A stretch of 60,962 nt of DNA from an uncultured SAR116 cluster alpha proteobacterium (GCA_902623185.1 CACNSW010000007.1:1-60962), one strand, 5' to 3'. Numbered from the stretch's first letter, positions 43,141 through 52,655 are shown. The notes: generated by a model from the sequence alone, not told the origin. Made by a program: numbers and translations.

Positions 43141-43817
43141 GACTCGCCCCAAAACACCAATTAAAAAAACATAGAAATGCTAAACTAGGCGTTAGATAAC
43201 TTCCAGTGCGAATGGACACAGTAGAACATGTTAATAGGACCATGAAGTTGATAAAAAGAACACTCTGGTGTTTTTGCACTGGCCGTCCATTTTAAATCAT
43301 TTCATTTGACGGTTAAAGCGCCATTACTCATTGTTAATCTCTCGGGGAGCACATCGACTTTAGCCCGTTTGCACCTTTTTCAACATTCAGCTTTTACGTT
43401 TCATAATTATTGATATTCTTATTGAGAAGAAATTTTATTCTAGGTTGGTAATTTTTCTGTCGAACAACGCACCGTCATTCTCCAAATAGATCCTAAATGT
43501 AAACCTAGGTATAAAGGTGCCGAGACGCTTAGGGTAAAAATACAGACGAACCGGCTTGTGAAACGATCCCCCCCGCGGCTCACTACTGTATCTTTGCGAT
43601 GCTTTTCTCAAGATAGAGCGATACTGTAAAAAGCTGACCCTATACAAATCGCTGGCAATTGACGCATTCGACGAATAGCCTGCTCCTCACAGACCCAAGA
43701 GTCTGTTATTGCAAAAGGGAGGAAAAATAAATTACTTTTAATCGCAACGATGCAGGAAAACTGATCCCTGAGTTTGGTGGAGAGGCTTTTCCCTGGATAG
43801 GTGGCGACCTGCAGACG
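43141..43817. other. Junction zone, no convincing gene
   Basis: Two overlapping minus-strand frames (43435-43647, 43608-43826) have Arg/Phe-rich products and no domain. The composition turns more GC-rich from about 43,820, where the core-like genes begin. I take this as the edge of the accessory region. Confidence 0.4.
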
Positions 43818-44717
43818 TTGCGTCACTTCATCTGCAATAGCGCTCCGAGGGCACCAAATGGAGAGCAGGTCCTGATTGATCTCCCCGATGGTGATCGCCT
43901 ACTTGGTATGTGCCACTCGCCAACTAATCAACCTCGTGGATGCCTTATTGCCGTTCACGGGTTGAATGGCTGTATGGACGCGCCTCATGTTTTATGCCTC
44001 GTTCCAGCAGCACTTGAAGCGGGTTTTGCGCTATTAAGGGTTAATATGCGAGGCGCCGGAGTAGCGCGCGTGCTTGCTCGGAAAACTTACAATGCGGGTG
44101 CTGGTGCCGATCTAATCCCATTTGTCGACTGGGCAAAACAGCGCTTTGACAGCCTACCCCTTTTTATGATGGGGCACTCACTAGGCGGCACTGTGATGCT
44201 TAATATGGCACTAGACCACCCGAGAGAGGCACTAAAGCTTGCCGGGCTTGTAGCAGTTTGTGCACCACTTGACATGGCGGCAACTGCTAAAAGATTTCAC
44301 AGCCCCCGCAACTGGTTATACTTACGCCACATGCTGGCCGGCATGAAACAGATTGTTAAGACAACCCCAGAGCTTGAGAAGCACTATTTCGATGCTGCCA
44401 TGGGTGCCGCCGATGTTTTCACCTTTGATGATCAGTTCACGGCAAAAATATCTGGCTATGCCAATGGCTCGAGCTATTACGCCGCAACGAGCGTTCATCA
44501 CCGCTTGTCGCACCTCAACATTCCTGCTTTGATTATCCAGTCGACAAATGACCCCTGGATTCCGTTTGCACCCTGCCTCGCACAGCCAATAGGAGTTGGA
44601 CTGCCTGCCATTGTAGTCTCAGATGGCGGTGGCCATGTCGGATTCCATGATCGGGATGGTAGCTGGTATATCCGGGCAACGCTCGCCTGGATTACCGCAC
44701 AGCTTAGTATGATTTAA
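43818..44717 (+). CDS. Alpha/beta-hydrolase (YheT-like)
   Basis: The 299-residue protein is an alpha/beta hydrolase. It has CLIAVHGLNGCMDAPHVLCL with the oxyanion-hole HG, FALLRVNMRGAGVARVLA, the nucleophile elbow PLFMMGHSLGGTVMLNMALD, a later Asp region in ALIIQSTNDPWIPFAP, and the catalytic His in GGGHVGF. The layout is like YheT-type esterases. The reported start is a TTG; the exact start is uncertain. Substrate is unknown. Confidence 0.75.
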   Translation: MRHFICNSAPRAPNGEQVLIDLPDGDRLLGMCHSPTNQPRGCLIAVHGLNGCMDAPHVLCLVPAALEAGFALLRVNMRGAGVARVLARKTYNAGAGADLIPFVDWAKQRFDSLPLFMMGHSLGGTVMLNMALDHPREALKLAGLVAVCAPLDMAATAKRFHSPRNWLYLRHMLAGMKQIVKTTPELEKHYFDAAMGAADVFTFDDQFTAKISGYANGSSYYAATSVHHRLSHLNIPALIIQSTNDPWIPFAPCLAQPIGVGLPAIVVSDGGGHVGFHDRDGSWYIRATLAWITAQLSMI

Positions 44718-45350
44718 GGCGTTGGTTGGAGCTAGCACAGTCAATCAATACCTATGATCGGTTTAAGTAGTATCCAAATTGTTGATTTGCAAATTTATCA
44801 TTCTTCACTGCACGCGAGTCCTTTAGAAGCTGCGCTCAAGGTAAGATTTCAAACGTGAAGCTGAAAGTTAGTTAGGAAAATCCAATTGTCATCACTCAAG
44901 CCACCAGCTTGGGAAAAGATGTTGGCTGCTAACTCACTCTACGCCATTCAACCTGACCCTGACCATTCGGATGGCCAGCCATACGATGAAGGCGATCACC
45001 GTAACAAAACAGGCCTGATGACGATGAGGTCAATTTCCCAGCGGTAAAGTGATAGCGGTTTTACAAGATAGCCAACCAACCCAACACCGAAATAGGTAAC
45101 CGCCTTAATCGAAAGGCATTCAACTATCTATTGTAGATGCAACTGACCTTTAGTGCGTTTGTTCATCTAGTGCGTTTATTTATCGAAGTCAGAAAATCGC
45201 GATTTTGACGCTGGGTAGTCATTTCTGTCTCTGTCTGCAAAAGACTCCAGCCCGTGTGATACACGAAGATAACTTTTTTAGACGCTCAGAAAAAGCATGA
45301 CAGCTGTTAAGCGTAGGCGTCATGCGACAGTTCAAAAAACCTCTCACTCC
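44718..45350. other. Gene-poor stretch with a possible membrane-protein relic
   Basis: On the minus strand at about 45116-44934 there are protein-like pieces VTYFGVGLVGYLVKPLSLYR and VTVIAFIVWLAIRMVRVRLN, the latter ending at a stop, in frames that differ. They look like the C-terminal part of a decayed membrane protein. The rest is non-coding. Confidence 0.3.
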
Positions 45351-46118
45351 CTAAAATCCTGTCAGGTGGGTCAACCGCAACCTGGCAATCCTGTTCGTCA
45401 TGATACTTTCATAAGCTTTTGCCGCTGTCATTTGACAGGATGTCTTGGGATATATTTCTTCCAGATTGGCTGCCTTTGCTGTCAAAGTGGAAAGCAGCGC
45501 CTCAGCCTTGCCATCTGGCAACTTTATTTGTTCAGCGAGATCGGTGGTCAATTTTCCAACGACGTCCTCAATCTCGCGGAGTCTTTGCCCGTTGTCTCGA
45601 ACCACGGCAAAGCCAAGCAGCGCTGGCAACCAGTATGTTTCAAGCGCTACAACTCGTTGCACTGCTCGGCCTATACGTCTAGGTGGAAGATCGTTGTTGC
45701 ATAGCGCAAAACGGGAAAAAAAACGGAGTCGATATCAAAAGCGAAATGCAACTGGCGAGCGCCATCGCTAAACTGGTTGGCGGCAACAGCTCGGCTGGCC
45801 GGTAAGGTCAGGATTTTAGTCTCATTGAGCACCTTCAGTGGTTGTGCACCCACCTCCAGCCAGTTTGCCTGGAAAAGGGTCGCTGGTGCTGCTCGAGCCC
45901 ACTCAACGGGCAAATTTACTTTCCGTGGCAATTTGTGGGTACTTCGCTCTCTCAACAAATGCGTTCACATAGTCACGGAAAGCTGCAGCGTTATCATTGA
46001 TTAGATAAACAAAGCGGATGAGCCGCACTGCCCCGTCAAAATCATGAAATGCGCAGGGATGTAACTCATCAGACAAAATTTGCCGCAAATTGGGCTGGGT
46101 CATTATTTCCTTGCACAA
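45351..46118 (-). pseudogene. Frame-shifted gene for an unknown protein
   Basis: Three minus-strand frames together read as one protein: AFHDFDGAVRLIRFVYLIND and NAAAFRDYVNAFVERAKYP (to about 45950), then VEWARAAPATLFQANWLEVG and RAVAANQFSDGARQLHFAFD (45671-45950), then LETYWLPALLGFAVVRDNGQ and KLTTDLAEQIKLPDGKAEAL (45351-45662). The frame changes are near 45930 and 45665. Plus-strand frames over the same bases are shadows. The family is unknown; the pieces are too good to be chance, so this is a recently broken gene. Confidence 0.6.
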
Positions 46119-46192
46119 AAACTCGCTTTTTAACCCAAAGGATCACAACTCCCCGTGAGTCTAACACGATAATTATCAGCGAAACTAGCTAC

Positions 46193-46819
46193 CTAGCTGT
46201 CCAGCTGTTTTTCGATGGCAGCAATCAGCTTGGGTGCGTCTGGTCTTGTTGTGGATGCAAACCAATCAACCAGATTACCGTCACCATCAATCAGGTGTTT
46301 GTAGAAATTCCAGCGTGGTATTTTCATCTGACCCTGAGCAGCCACCCATTGATAATAAGGATGTGCATCTTCACCCTTGATACGTACCTTGTCCGTAATT
46401 GGGAAATTGACATTGAAATTGACTGTACAAAATCGCTTGATTTCGGCAGCGGTTCCTGGCTCTTGGCCACCAAAATCATCACTTGGAACGCCAATGACGA
46501 CCAGTCCACGATCGCGATAGGTATCCCACAAATCCTGCAGACCGGCATATTGGCCAGTAAAACCGCATTGCGAAGCTGTGTTAACCAGCAGCAGAGTTTT
46601 GCCGCGGTAGTCAGCAAGTGGCAATGCGCCTCCCTCGATCCTCTTGAAGGTAAAATCATGTGCGCCTGCTGGCGATGCCAACGCGGCATGAGAGTTTAGC
46701 AGCAACACAGCCTCCGTCATCATAAGAATGCCAAAAAGAAGACGAGTAACCCCAGCGCCAAGGTAACGTGCCAATAAGGGGATGGCGACGCTTTGCGCCC
46801 TATGAACCGAAACCATCAT
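46193..46819 (-). CDS. Glutathione peroxidase (Cys type)
   Basis: The 208-residue protein has the GPx tetrad motifs. NTASQCGFTGQYAGLQDLW has the peroxidatic Cys, VIGVPSDDFGGQEPG has the Gln, and KIPRWNFYKHLIDGDGN has the Trp and Asn. An N-terminal hydrophobic stretch (LFGILMMTEAVLLLNSHAAL) ends in an ALA-type site, so the enzyme may be exported to the periplasm. It reduces hydroperoxides using glutathione or thioredoxin. The standard Cys replaces the selenocysteine of animal enzymes. Confidence 0.9.
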   Translation of the reverse strand: MMVSVHRAQSVAIPLLARYLGAGVTRLLFGILMMTEAVLLLNSHAALASPAGAHDFTFKRIEGGALPLADYRGKTLLLVNTASQCGFTGQYAGLQDLWDTYRDRGLVVIGVPSDDFGGQEPGTAAEIKRFCTVNFNVNFPITDKVRIKGEDAHPYYQWVAAQGQMKIPRWNFYKHLIDGDGNLVDWFASTTRPDAPKLIAAIEKQLDS

Positions 46820-47004
46820 CGTCCTCTACAAATTTTATGCTGATTTGTTAGGTGGGCTTCAAATAGGTGAATTTCAATGTCAAATAAACGCCTTCCTGTT
46901 CCGGCTGGCGTTTATTAGGCAGCCAGCTTTTAGTCAGTTTAAGTCATAAACAGCTTCAAGATAATAACCCGGTTATTTTTACCAATTTTTATTTGAGGTG
47001 CCAG

Positions 47005-47406
47005 ATGAGTAATAACAGCAGCACAAACACCAAAACGACGAGCCCCAAAAGCAAACTGAAAGCACATTTTAGAGCGTACCGAGGACGCGGACAAATTGTA
47101 GGATGACGCCAACAAATTCATTGGCAAAGTTAATGATGCGCTTGGCGAAAGCAATTTCAGTGAGGTGGTCATTGGGGTTGCTAATCGACTTGCCGAAGCC
47201 CCCAGAGTGCCTGACGAAAGGCTGGCACGCTCTGCGCCGAGCGCAATGGCAAGGCCCTTAAAGCGACTGAAAAGACCAAAAAATTTTTAAACAAAAAATC
47301 TGGACCATCTTATAACTTCAACAAAAAGGGCTGTTCGATGGGTGACCGCGATGCACCCCAGCCACGAAAACAGGTGACAGGACTTGCATTACCCTTTAAA
47401 ACATAG
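47005..47406 (+). pseudogene. Decayed gene for a small unknown protein
   Basis: It begins MSNNSSTNTKTTSPKSKLKA at 47005. It continues in the next frame with ERTEDADKL, a stop, DDANKFIGKVNDALGESNFS and EVVIGVANRLAEAPRVPDER. It continues again with ERNGKALKATEKTKKFLNKK and DRDAPQPRKQVTGLALPF to a TAG at 47406. Two frame changes and a stop indicate decay. No family is recognised. Confidence 0.5.
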
Positions 47407-47440
47407 ACTATTGTTATAACAATCAAAAGGAGGTGATCTG

Positions 47441-47521
47441 ATGTCTAGTGAATTTCGGTTTAATGCTGGTAACCAAAAAGTGACAACAAGACTGATGAGC
47501 AGCCTTATCACGTCTGTCTGA
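47441..47521 (+). CDS. 26-residue ORF with perfect Shine-Dalgarno
   Basis: AAGGAGGTGATCTG followed by ATG gives one of the strongest ribosome binding sites in the window. The reading frame encodes MSSEFRFNAGNQKVTTRLMS and six more residues, then TGA. A rho-independent terminator follows 36 bp later, so the whole unit is a short transcript. It may be a leader peptide, a small regulatory RNA with a coding part, or a small functional peptide. No upstream gene on this strand is intact. Confidence 0.5.
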   Translation: MSSEFRFNAGNQKVTTRLMSSLITSV

Positions 47522-47557
47522 CACCCATATTTTGGTCACTCGCTAACCATCACGTTT

Positions 47558-47584
47558 AAGGGAGGTCAAGGCCTCCCTTTTTCG
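47558..47584 (+). terminator. Rho-independent terminator
   Basis: AAGGGAGG pairs with CCTCCCTT across a 6-base loop and is followed by a run of T. It ends the plus-strand transcript with the 26-aa ORF. It may also work for the minus strand, since the mirror side shows TTAAACG, a weaker tail. Confidence 0.8.
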
Positions 47585-47615
47585 GTCTTTTTGACAGAAA
47601 ATTTTAGCCGCGCTG

Positions 47616-48167
47616 CTACTGAGCCTTTTTGTAAGCGGTGATGGCATCTTTTAGAACCTTGACCTCACTGCAGTTGAAACTGCAACTTTTGCGCAATCGT
47701 TCAAGCAATTCCTCTGCACCAGCAAGGTTGCCTAATGTCAGATAAAGTTCCCCCTTATATTCCAGAGCGCCCTTATGATTTGGATTAATCGCCAACGCCT
47801 TATCATAGGCTGCCTCGGATGTCACGTAATCACCCAACTTACGTGAAGAAAAACCAATCAAGTTCCAAGCATCAGCATTACGCGGGTCAACACCCACTTC
47901 CTTTTGTAGGTATGCCAGTGCCTCGGAATACGCCTTCTGTTTTACAAGCGCTGTTGCCTTACGCATCTCAACTGAAAGGCCATAGCTCTTGTATTTGTCA
48001 CCGCCATCAGACCCACCGCCCGAACCTGCAGCCAAAGCCACGGAAGAGACGCTGGTGACGATTAGCGCAAGGATGGCAACCATGCCAAAACTAATCATTA
48101 CACGTAATCGGATATCTTCAATATTCGCAAAAACTATCCGGGCGAAGCTTATCGAGCGGCGAGCCAT
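47616..48167 (-). CDS. Exported TPR protein
   Basis: The ATG at 48167 overlaps the stop of the rhodanese gene (TAATG), so translation is coupled and I prefer this over the upstream ATG at 48197. After a basic N-terminus comes a signal-like helix (VMISFGMVAILALIVTSVSS, then VALAAGS). The mature part has tetratricopeptide repeats: AYSEALAYLQKEVGVDPRNA, DAWNLIGFSSRKLGDYVTSE, AALAINPNHKGALEYKGELY and a final Cys-containing SCSFNCSEV. It probably acts as a periplasmic scaffold. Role unknown. Confidence 0.7.
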   Translation of the reverse strand: MARRSISFARIVFANIEDIRLRVMISFGMVAILALIVTSVSSVALAAGSGGGSDGGDKYKSYGLSVEMRKATALVKQKAYSEALAYLQKEVGVDPRNADAWNLIGFSSRKLGDYVTSEAAYDKALAINPNHKGALEYKGELYLTLGNLAGAEELLERLRKSCSFNCSEVKVLKDAITAYKKAQ

Positions 48168-48538
48168 TATTCGATTGCTCCACCGGCGTCTTTCCACGCC
48201 TGAAACCCGCCCGCGTTGGAGACGTTAGTATACCCCATATCGATCAATGTCTTGCCAGCCAGTGCAGCCATGCCACCAGCAGCACAAACAAGAAGAATTT
48301 CGGAGTCCTTGTTGAGCGCGGCATTATGGAAAGGGGTCGTTTCATCTGCAGCAAATTCAACGAATCCTCGTGGGATGTGCAAAGCACCTGCGACTGTTCC
48401 CGTCTCAGCAATATCCCCACCGTCACGAACATCAATAAATAAAGCGACGCCTGAGGCGTGACGTGCGATCGCTTCTTTAACAGCTATCTTCGGAACAACA
48501 GCATTGGCTTCGGCTAGATAATCTTGGGCGGTTTTCAT
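48167..48538 (-). CDS. Rhodanese-like sulfurtransferase
   Basis: The 123-residue single-domain protein has VALFIDVRDGGDIAETGTVA at the front, HIPRGFVEFAADE, and the active loop ILLVCAAGGMAALAGKTLID with Cys at the persulfide position. Such enzymes carry sulfane sulfur to acceptors. It forms an operon with the downstream TPR gene (start/stop overlap). ATG with a GGATGTG upstream. Confidence 0.85.
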   Translation of the reverse strand: MKTAQDYLAEANAVVPKIAVKEAIARHASGVALFIDVRDGGDIAETGTVAGALHIPRGFVEFAADETTPFHNAALNKDSEILLVCAAGGMAALAGKTLIDMGYTNVSNAGGFQAWKDAGGAIE

Positions 48539-48643
48539 AGGTCACATCCTTATTTCTCGCGTTTAAACACAGGCAGGCCGCTTTCTGAGAAATAAGCATT
48601 CAGGCCTTTTGTTCAAGGGATGCGTGATAGACCAACACAAACA

Positions 48644-49564
48644 TCAACCTCTCTCATTGCCGCGTAGTGCACGGAAAAGATGGGCAATATGCTCTGGTGA
48701 GATACCGCAGCAGCCACCTATTATATCGGCTCCGTGTGCTGCCCACTCACGAGCAAAGCGGGTGTAGTTTTCTGGGGTTATATCAGCGCGCAACTTGTGT
48801 ACAGCGGCATTGGAACCCTCGTAATTCTCATCCATAAGCGGAAAGGCGTTAGCATACACGCCAACAAGTGTTTCAGCCTTTCCGTACTGCTTCGCAATTT
48901 CATCCAATTTCGATCTTGCTAAGCGGATGGCATCTGCCATCACCTCGGGCTGCGAGCAGTTGAACAGCAGCGCATCATGACGATGCCGTGAAATAGCATC
49001 CAATAGATCCACCAGTGGTTCACCAGAGCGCAAACGTGGGTTTTTTGGATATGCATCAACATCCTCAAGTGTCACCGACACCCACAAATCCGCAGCTACA
49101 TCACCAAACACATTAAGATACGCAATTACTTCGGCAATCGAGCTGAGTGTTTCGCCGCAGAAAATATCGGCAACTGGCGCCAACAGTCTACGAAACTGTT
49201 TCATCATCTGTCGGCCCCGTGCCAAGTCAAACGCGTCTGGCAAATAGGAACCAAACATCGGTGGCACGCTTGCCGCAACACGAACATGTCGCTCAGCGGC
49301 AGATGCCGCTTGCCGTGCCTCTCTGCCTGCGATTCTCAATAATTCATCACCGCGTTGAGCGTATATTTCTTCACCAATGTGGTGTGGGACTAAAGCGTAG
49401 GAGTTGGTCGTTATTACATCTGCGCCAGCAGCTATGAAAGCATCATGTGCAGCCCTAACAAAATGTGGTCCATCAATCAATGCGGCAGCGGACCATTCAG
49501 GTTGTCTAAATGGTGCGCCCATCGCCTCAAGCTGGCGACCAAGTCCTCCATCGAGAATAATCAT
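48644..49564 (-). CDS. Homocysteine S-methyltransferase family protein
   Basis: The 306-residue TIM-barrel protein begins MIILDGGLGRQLEAMGAPFR and has DVITTNSYALVPHHIGEE. Its zinc ligands are the Cys of LLFNCSQPEVMADAIRLARS and the Cys pair of ADIIGGCCGISPEHIAHLF. It would methylate homocysteine to methionine, probably from S-methylmethionine or a betaine-type donor. A DMSP-related donor is possible in this marine setting but not shown. It is a single gene. Confidence 0.85.
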   Translation of the reverse strand: MIILDGGLGRQLEAMGAPFRQPEWSAAALIDGPHFVRAAHDAFIAAGADVITTNSYALVPHHIGEEIYAQRGDELLRIAGREARQAASAAERHVRVAASVPPMFGSYLPDAFDLARGRQMMKQFRRLLAPVADIFCGETLSSIAEVIAYLNVFGDVAADLWVSVTLEDVDAYPKNPRLRSGEPLVDLLDAISRHRHDALLFNCSQPEVMADAIRLARSKLDEIAKQYGKAETLVGVYANAFPLMDENYEGSNAAVHKLRADITPENYTRFAREWAAHGADIIGGCCGISPEHIAHLFRALRGNERG

Positions 49565-50132
49565 GCTTTTTCCTCCAGGCCGTTATTTACGCTGTGGCGA
49601 AACCGCACAAACCATTTATCCCGAATATCTCCCCAGAATTCTAACAAACAGTTAACCGTGTTGCGCTGCTGTAGTAATATGGCACAAAACAACAATCGAG
49701 ATTAAAATATTCTCAATCATTTTGTAGCAAAACTAATCCCGGAAAGTTTAATGTATGATGCGGGGCTTGCAGCACACTCAGACAACCTTGCCGCCGGAAT
49801 GGTTCAGATAGTGTACATCGCGTTTTCTGGCAAATATATTTTCCAATAAAGGGCTGAGGGTGCGTATGCGACTTGGATAATCAGTTGATGATCCAAATTT
49901 AGGAGGCCTTAATTAATGAGATTGCCAACAAGGTGCATATTGGCAAATTGGTTTTGACCGATAGAGTAATAAATGAATAGTCCATACTTTTCGATGAAGG
50001 AAGTATCTCAAAGCAAACTTGAGTCGCTAAATTGATATGACAGTCCTATTTCCTACAATCTTTGGATCTGGGGCCGCCAAACTAAAACCTAATTGATCAC
50101 ACAAAACAATGCGCAAATCAGAACCGCGAACA
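49565..50132. other. Intergenic stretch, no convincing gene
   Basis: No supported coding region. A short in-frame run near 49917-49976 (NEIANKVHIGKLVLTDRVIN) looks protein-like but has no start, so it may be a fragment. 49700-49900 holds nothing I can name. Confidence 0.35.
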
Positions 50133-50279
50133 CTATTTTAGGTCGAACCCACACATGCTTGCAATCGCTCGCACTAGGTCTTGATTACGAACGGCGAAAG
50201 GCAGAATGGAAACGGCAACAAGCATCAACAACGCCCAAATCAACCAGACCGATAGATCGGCATGCCGGAACGTCGACAT
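50133..50279 (-). CDS. Small membrane protein
   Basis: From the ATG at 50279 the 48-residue product is MSTFRHADLSVWLIWALLML, continuing VAVSILPFAV and a hydrophilic end. The single membrane helix and short length suggest a small inner-membrane peptide. An upstream in-frame ATG at 50372 adds 31 polar residues with no features. Confidence 0.4.
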   Translation of the reverse strand: MSTFRHADLSVWLIWALLMLVAVSILPFAVRNQDLVRAIASMCGFDLK

Positions 50280-50378
50280 TTCACATTTACCGCTATCCGG
50301 TGACGACTGGCGAGACAACTTGTTTCCACTGGGTAAGTCTCTAGACTTAAGGTTGGAGGATAATGGTGACATGCTTCC

Positions 50379-50579
50379 TCATACCTTCATAACAAATTCG
50401 AGCCCCGATTGTGAACCTACATAAAGACCCGGTTTGCTCATTCGAAGTGACACAAGAATATCTGTCCCACCATCGAGCTTTACATCGACGCGATTGCCGA
50501 CGATCCGTACAATTATGCCGGTCGCATCCCGACCCGTGTCGGTGCAATTGAGGTTTACTTTCTGGTCGATAGCAAGCAT
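50379..50579 (-). CDS. Small beta-rich hypothetical protein
   Basis: The 66-residue product (MLAIDQKVNLNCTDTGRDAT, GIIVRIVGNRVDVKLDGGTD, SKPGLYVGSQSGLEF) alternates strands, like a PilZ-type or SH3-like barrel. The resemblance is weak. It is on the minus strand between unrelated genes with a normal ATG. Confidence 0.45.
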   Translation of the reverse strand: MLAIDQKVNLNCTDTGRDATGIIVRIVGNRVDVKLDGGTDILVSLRMSKPGLYVGSQSGLEFVMKV

Positions 50580-50657
50580 TACCGTCTTCTATCGTCTAAT
50601 TTAAGCACATTTTCAAGCAAAATGGCATTGCCTTGCAGTGTTGCGGTCGTGGGTGCT

Positions 50658-51056
50658 CTATTTTCCATCGACCGAATGTGCTTTCAGATCATTAAGCGAA
50701 CAGATTTGCAGGGTCACAATGTTGGTCGCGGCAAGCCGTACCTTTGGTGCGCACCCTGCTTGGCGCGCCTGTTCCCAGCGGGCGGCACACAAACACCACT
50801 GATCACCATCTCTTAGTCCGGGAAAGCCAAATTGTGGCATCGGTGTCGACAAATCATTACCAGCCCTCTTGCTGAAAGCCAGAAAGTCATCTGTCATGAT
50901 GGCGCAGATTGTATGTAATCCCTGATCCTGCGGTCCGGTATGACAGCAGCCATCTCGAAAAAAACCAGTGATAGGATCATGTGAGCAGCTTACCAGAGCC
51001 CGCCCAAGTACATTTTTCTGCCCTTCAGGGCGGCTATTTCCACCATCCATGTTCAC
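50658..51056 (-). CDS. DUF2237 family protein
   Basis: The 132-residue protein matches DUF2237 closely: NVLGRALVSCSHDPITGFFR, DGCCHTGPQDQGLHTICAIM, TDDFLAFSKRAGNDLSTPMP, GFPGLRDGDQWCLCAARWEQ, and APKVRLAATN. Conserved Cys and His residues suggest a metal site, and the function is unknown. It is 7 bp downstream of the acyltransferase stop, in the same direction, so probably one transcript. Confidence 0.85.
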   Translation of the reverse strand: MNMDGGNSRPEGQKNVLGRALVSCSHDPITGFFRDGCCHTGPQDQGLHTICAIMTDDFLAFSKRAGNDLSTPMPQFGFPGLRDGDQWCLCAARWEQARQAGCAPKVRLAATNIVTLQICSLNDLKAHSVDGK

Positions 51057-51062
51057 GCCTCC

Positions 51063-51830
51063 TTAGACGGTTGTGTCTCGGTGCTCTTCATTTAGGATAT
51101 CAATGGCATCCATACCAGCCTCAATCTGACTTTCCAGCTCGGCCATAAAGGCCCCTCGCGAAAGGCCAGGCGCAATCGGCGGTAAAAACCTAACATCGAC
51201 AATACCAGCACGCTTGGTCCAGCTGTTGCGTGGCCAGACATGACCAGAATTGAGCGCCACCGGAACAACAGGAAGACCAGTCGCATCGTAGAGGGCAAAC
51301 ACACCCACCTCATAGCCGTGGCAGGCGCCTGGTTCTACACGCGTTCCCTGTGGGAAAATCAACAGTGAACGCCCATGCCGGCAATGCCGCACGGCTGCCC
51401 GTCTTAATTCCCGCATTGCCCGCATACCGCCTGATCGGTCGACCGCAATACAGCCTGCCCGTAGGAAAAACAACCCAATCAGAGGTAGGAACAGCAATTC
51501 TTGCTTCATTACCGTGACCGGCATTCGCAGGGAGCCGACAAGAACGATGGTCTCCCACGCCGATTGGTGTTTAGCGGCATAGATCACCTGATGGTCAAGC
51601 GCCATATCACCCTGAATACGATGCCGTATTCCTACTATCAACAGCAATATGGCCGTCATCCAGCCCCAACACCGCGCGACGAAGCGCACCACAATCGACG
51701 GCATCAGCAAAAGCGGCAGCAAAAGCATAACGACAAGTACCGTCATCAGATAGAACAGGCTGTTAAAGATGAGTGATCTGAGATACAACATGCTGGCAAA
51801 ATAGTGGCAAACAGTCAGCGCTGCAATCAC
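51063..51830 (-). CDS. plsC: 1-acyl-glycerol-3-phosphate acyltransferase (PlsC family)
   Basis: The 255-residue protein has an N-terminal membrane helix (LMTVLVVMLLLPLLLMPSIV), a block-I motif VIYAAKHQSAWETIVLVGSL (H-x4-E in place of H-x4-D), block III LLIFPQGTRVEPGA, and PVVPVALNSGHVW. It acylates lysophosphatidic acid to phosphatidic acid at the inner membrane. The Glu variant of block I is common in alphaproteobacteria. An in-frame ATG at 51791 would shorten the N-terminus. Confidence 0.85.
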   Translation of the reverse strand: MIAALTVCHYFASMLYLRSLIFNSLFYLMTVLVVMLLLPLLLMPSIVVRFVARCWGWMTAILLLIVGIRHRIQGDMALDHQVIYAAKHQSAWETIVLVGSLRMPVTVMKQELLFLPLIGLFFLRAGCIAVDRSGGMRAMRELRRAAVRHCRHGRSLLIFPQGTRVEPGACHGYEVGVFALYDATGLPVVPVALNSGHVWPRNSWTKRAGIVDVRFLPPIAPGLSRGAFMAELESQIEAGMDAIDILNEEHRDTTV

Positions 51831-51846
51831 CTAGTATAGGCTTACA

Positions 51847-52203
51847 ATGGATCAGAAATTTGATACCAGCGATCATGACAGTGAAGCCACTTGGCAACAC
51901 CGGGCCGAAATGGCACTGGCTTCGGTCATCACCACGAGCAGGCTAATTACTTACGCAGAGCTTGCCGAGGCTGCAACAATCCCGCCGCCTCATCGTATCC
52001 ATAAACTGACGCTGTGGCTTGAGACAAAACTAGTTGAAGATCATCAAGCAGGCGCACGGCTACGCACGGCTTGGGTGATCTCCCGCGGTCGTGGTGGATT
52101 GCCGGCCCCAGGCTTTTTCATCAAATGTCGAGAGTTGGGGCTGTATGACGGCCCAGTCGATGGTCCATTAGCACACGCATTTCATCTAAATTTGCTAGAT
52201 TAA
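51847..52203 (+). CDS. Hypothetical protein, possible winged-helix
   Basis: The 118-residue protein reads MDQKFDTSDHDSEATWQHRA, then ASVITTSRLITYAELAEAAT, IPPPHRIHKLTLWLETKLVE, and AWVISRGRGGLPAPGFFIKC. The ITYAELAEAA and late RGLPAPGF motifs recall MGMT/ATL-like winged-helix DNA-binding domains without the alkyl-acceptor PCHR box. It may be a DNA-associated regulator. It is divergent from plsC by 16 bp. Confidence 0.55.
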   Translation: MDQKFDTSDHDSEATWQHRAEMALASVITTSRLITYAELAEAATIPPPHRIHKLTLWLETKLVEDHQAGARLRTAWVISRGRGGLPAPGFFIKCRELGLYDGPVDGPLAHAFHLNLLD

Positions 52204-52217
52204 CTGGTCTCTGGCGG

Positions 52218-52499
52218 TCAAGAAGCAGAACCAGTACCGATAAGTATACAGAAAGTGAAGGCCTCGCCTTCACTTCGCGTCTCAACAAGTGCATGACCAC
52301 CAGCGCTACAAAAATGTTCAAAATCGAGTGGCGCTGCCGGATCATCAGCCGTTACGTAAAGCCGTTCTCCAGCTGCCATCTGGCTAATTTGGCGGCGCGC
52401 CTTCAAAACTGGCAAAGGGCATTTCAGTCCCGTCAAATCGAGAGTTTCAAAAGAAGTTGACGGCACGGCTTCGGCAGGTTTGGCAGAATGATTACTCAT
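52218..52499 (-). CDS. tusA: TusA-family sulfur-carrier protein
   Basis: The 93-residue protein is TusA/SirA-like. ETLDLTGLKCPLPVLKARRQ contains the Cys-Pro-x-Pro motif with the sulfur-accepting Cys, and it continues with LYVTADDPAAPLDFEHFCSA and ESEGEAFTF-type strands. It carries sulfur for thiouridine or molybdopterin pathways. The CDS converges on the 51847 gene; no other Tus proteins are nearby. Confidence 0.85.
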   Translation of the reverse strand: MSNHSAKPAEAVPSTSFETLDLTGLKCPLPVLKARRQISQMAAGERLYVTADDPAAPLDFEHFCSAGGHALVETRSEGEAFTFCILIGTGSAS

Positions 52500-52655
52500 A
52501 GATCTAATCTATCCACAGAACCGAGCATACGCTAGTGCAAAAATGCCGCAAGCTTTTGATTGCCCCCAATTCAAGCGGCATAATCTGACGGGATAGTTTA
52601 CAAATTAGACCGTTACAGGCTTGCCATTAGCTATTGCCAGACGCTAGATAGGCAA

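Noticed and set aside
45297-45771. Plus-strand ORFs over this stretch
   Set aside because: Three overlapping plus frames are mirror images of a better minus-strand protein in pieces (45351-46118), and none has domain features.
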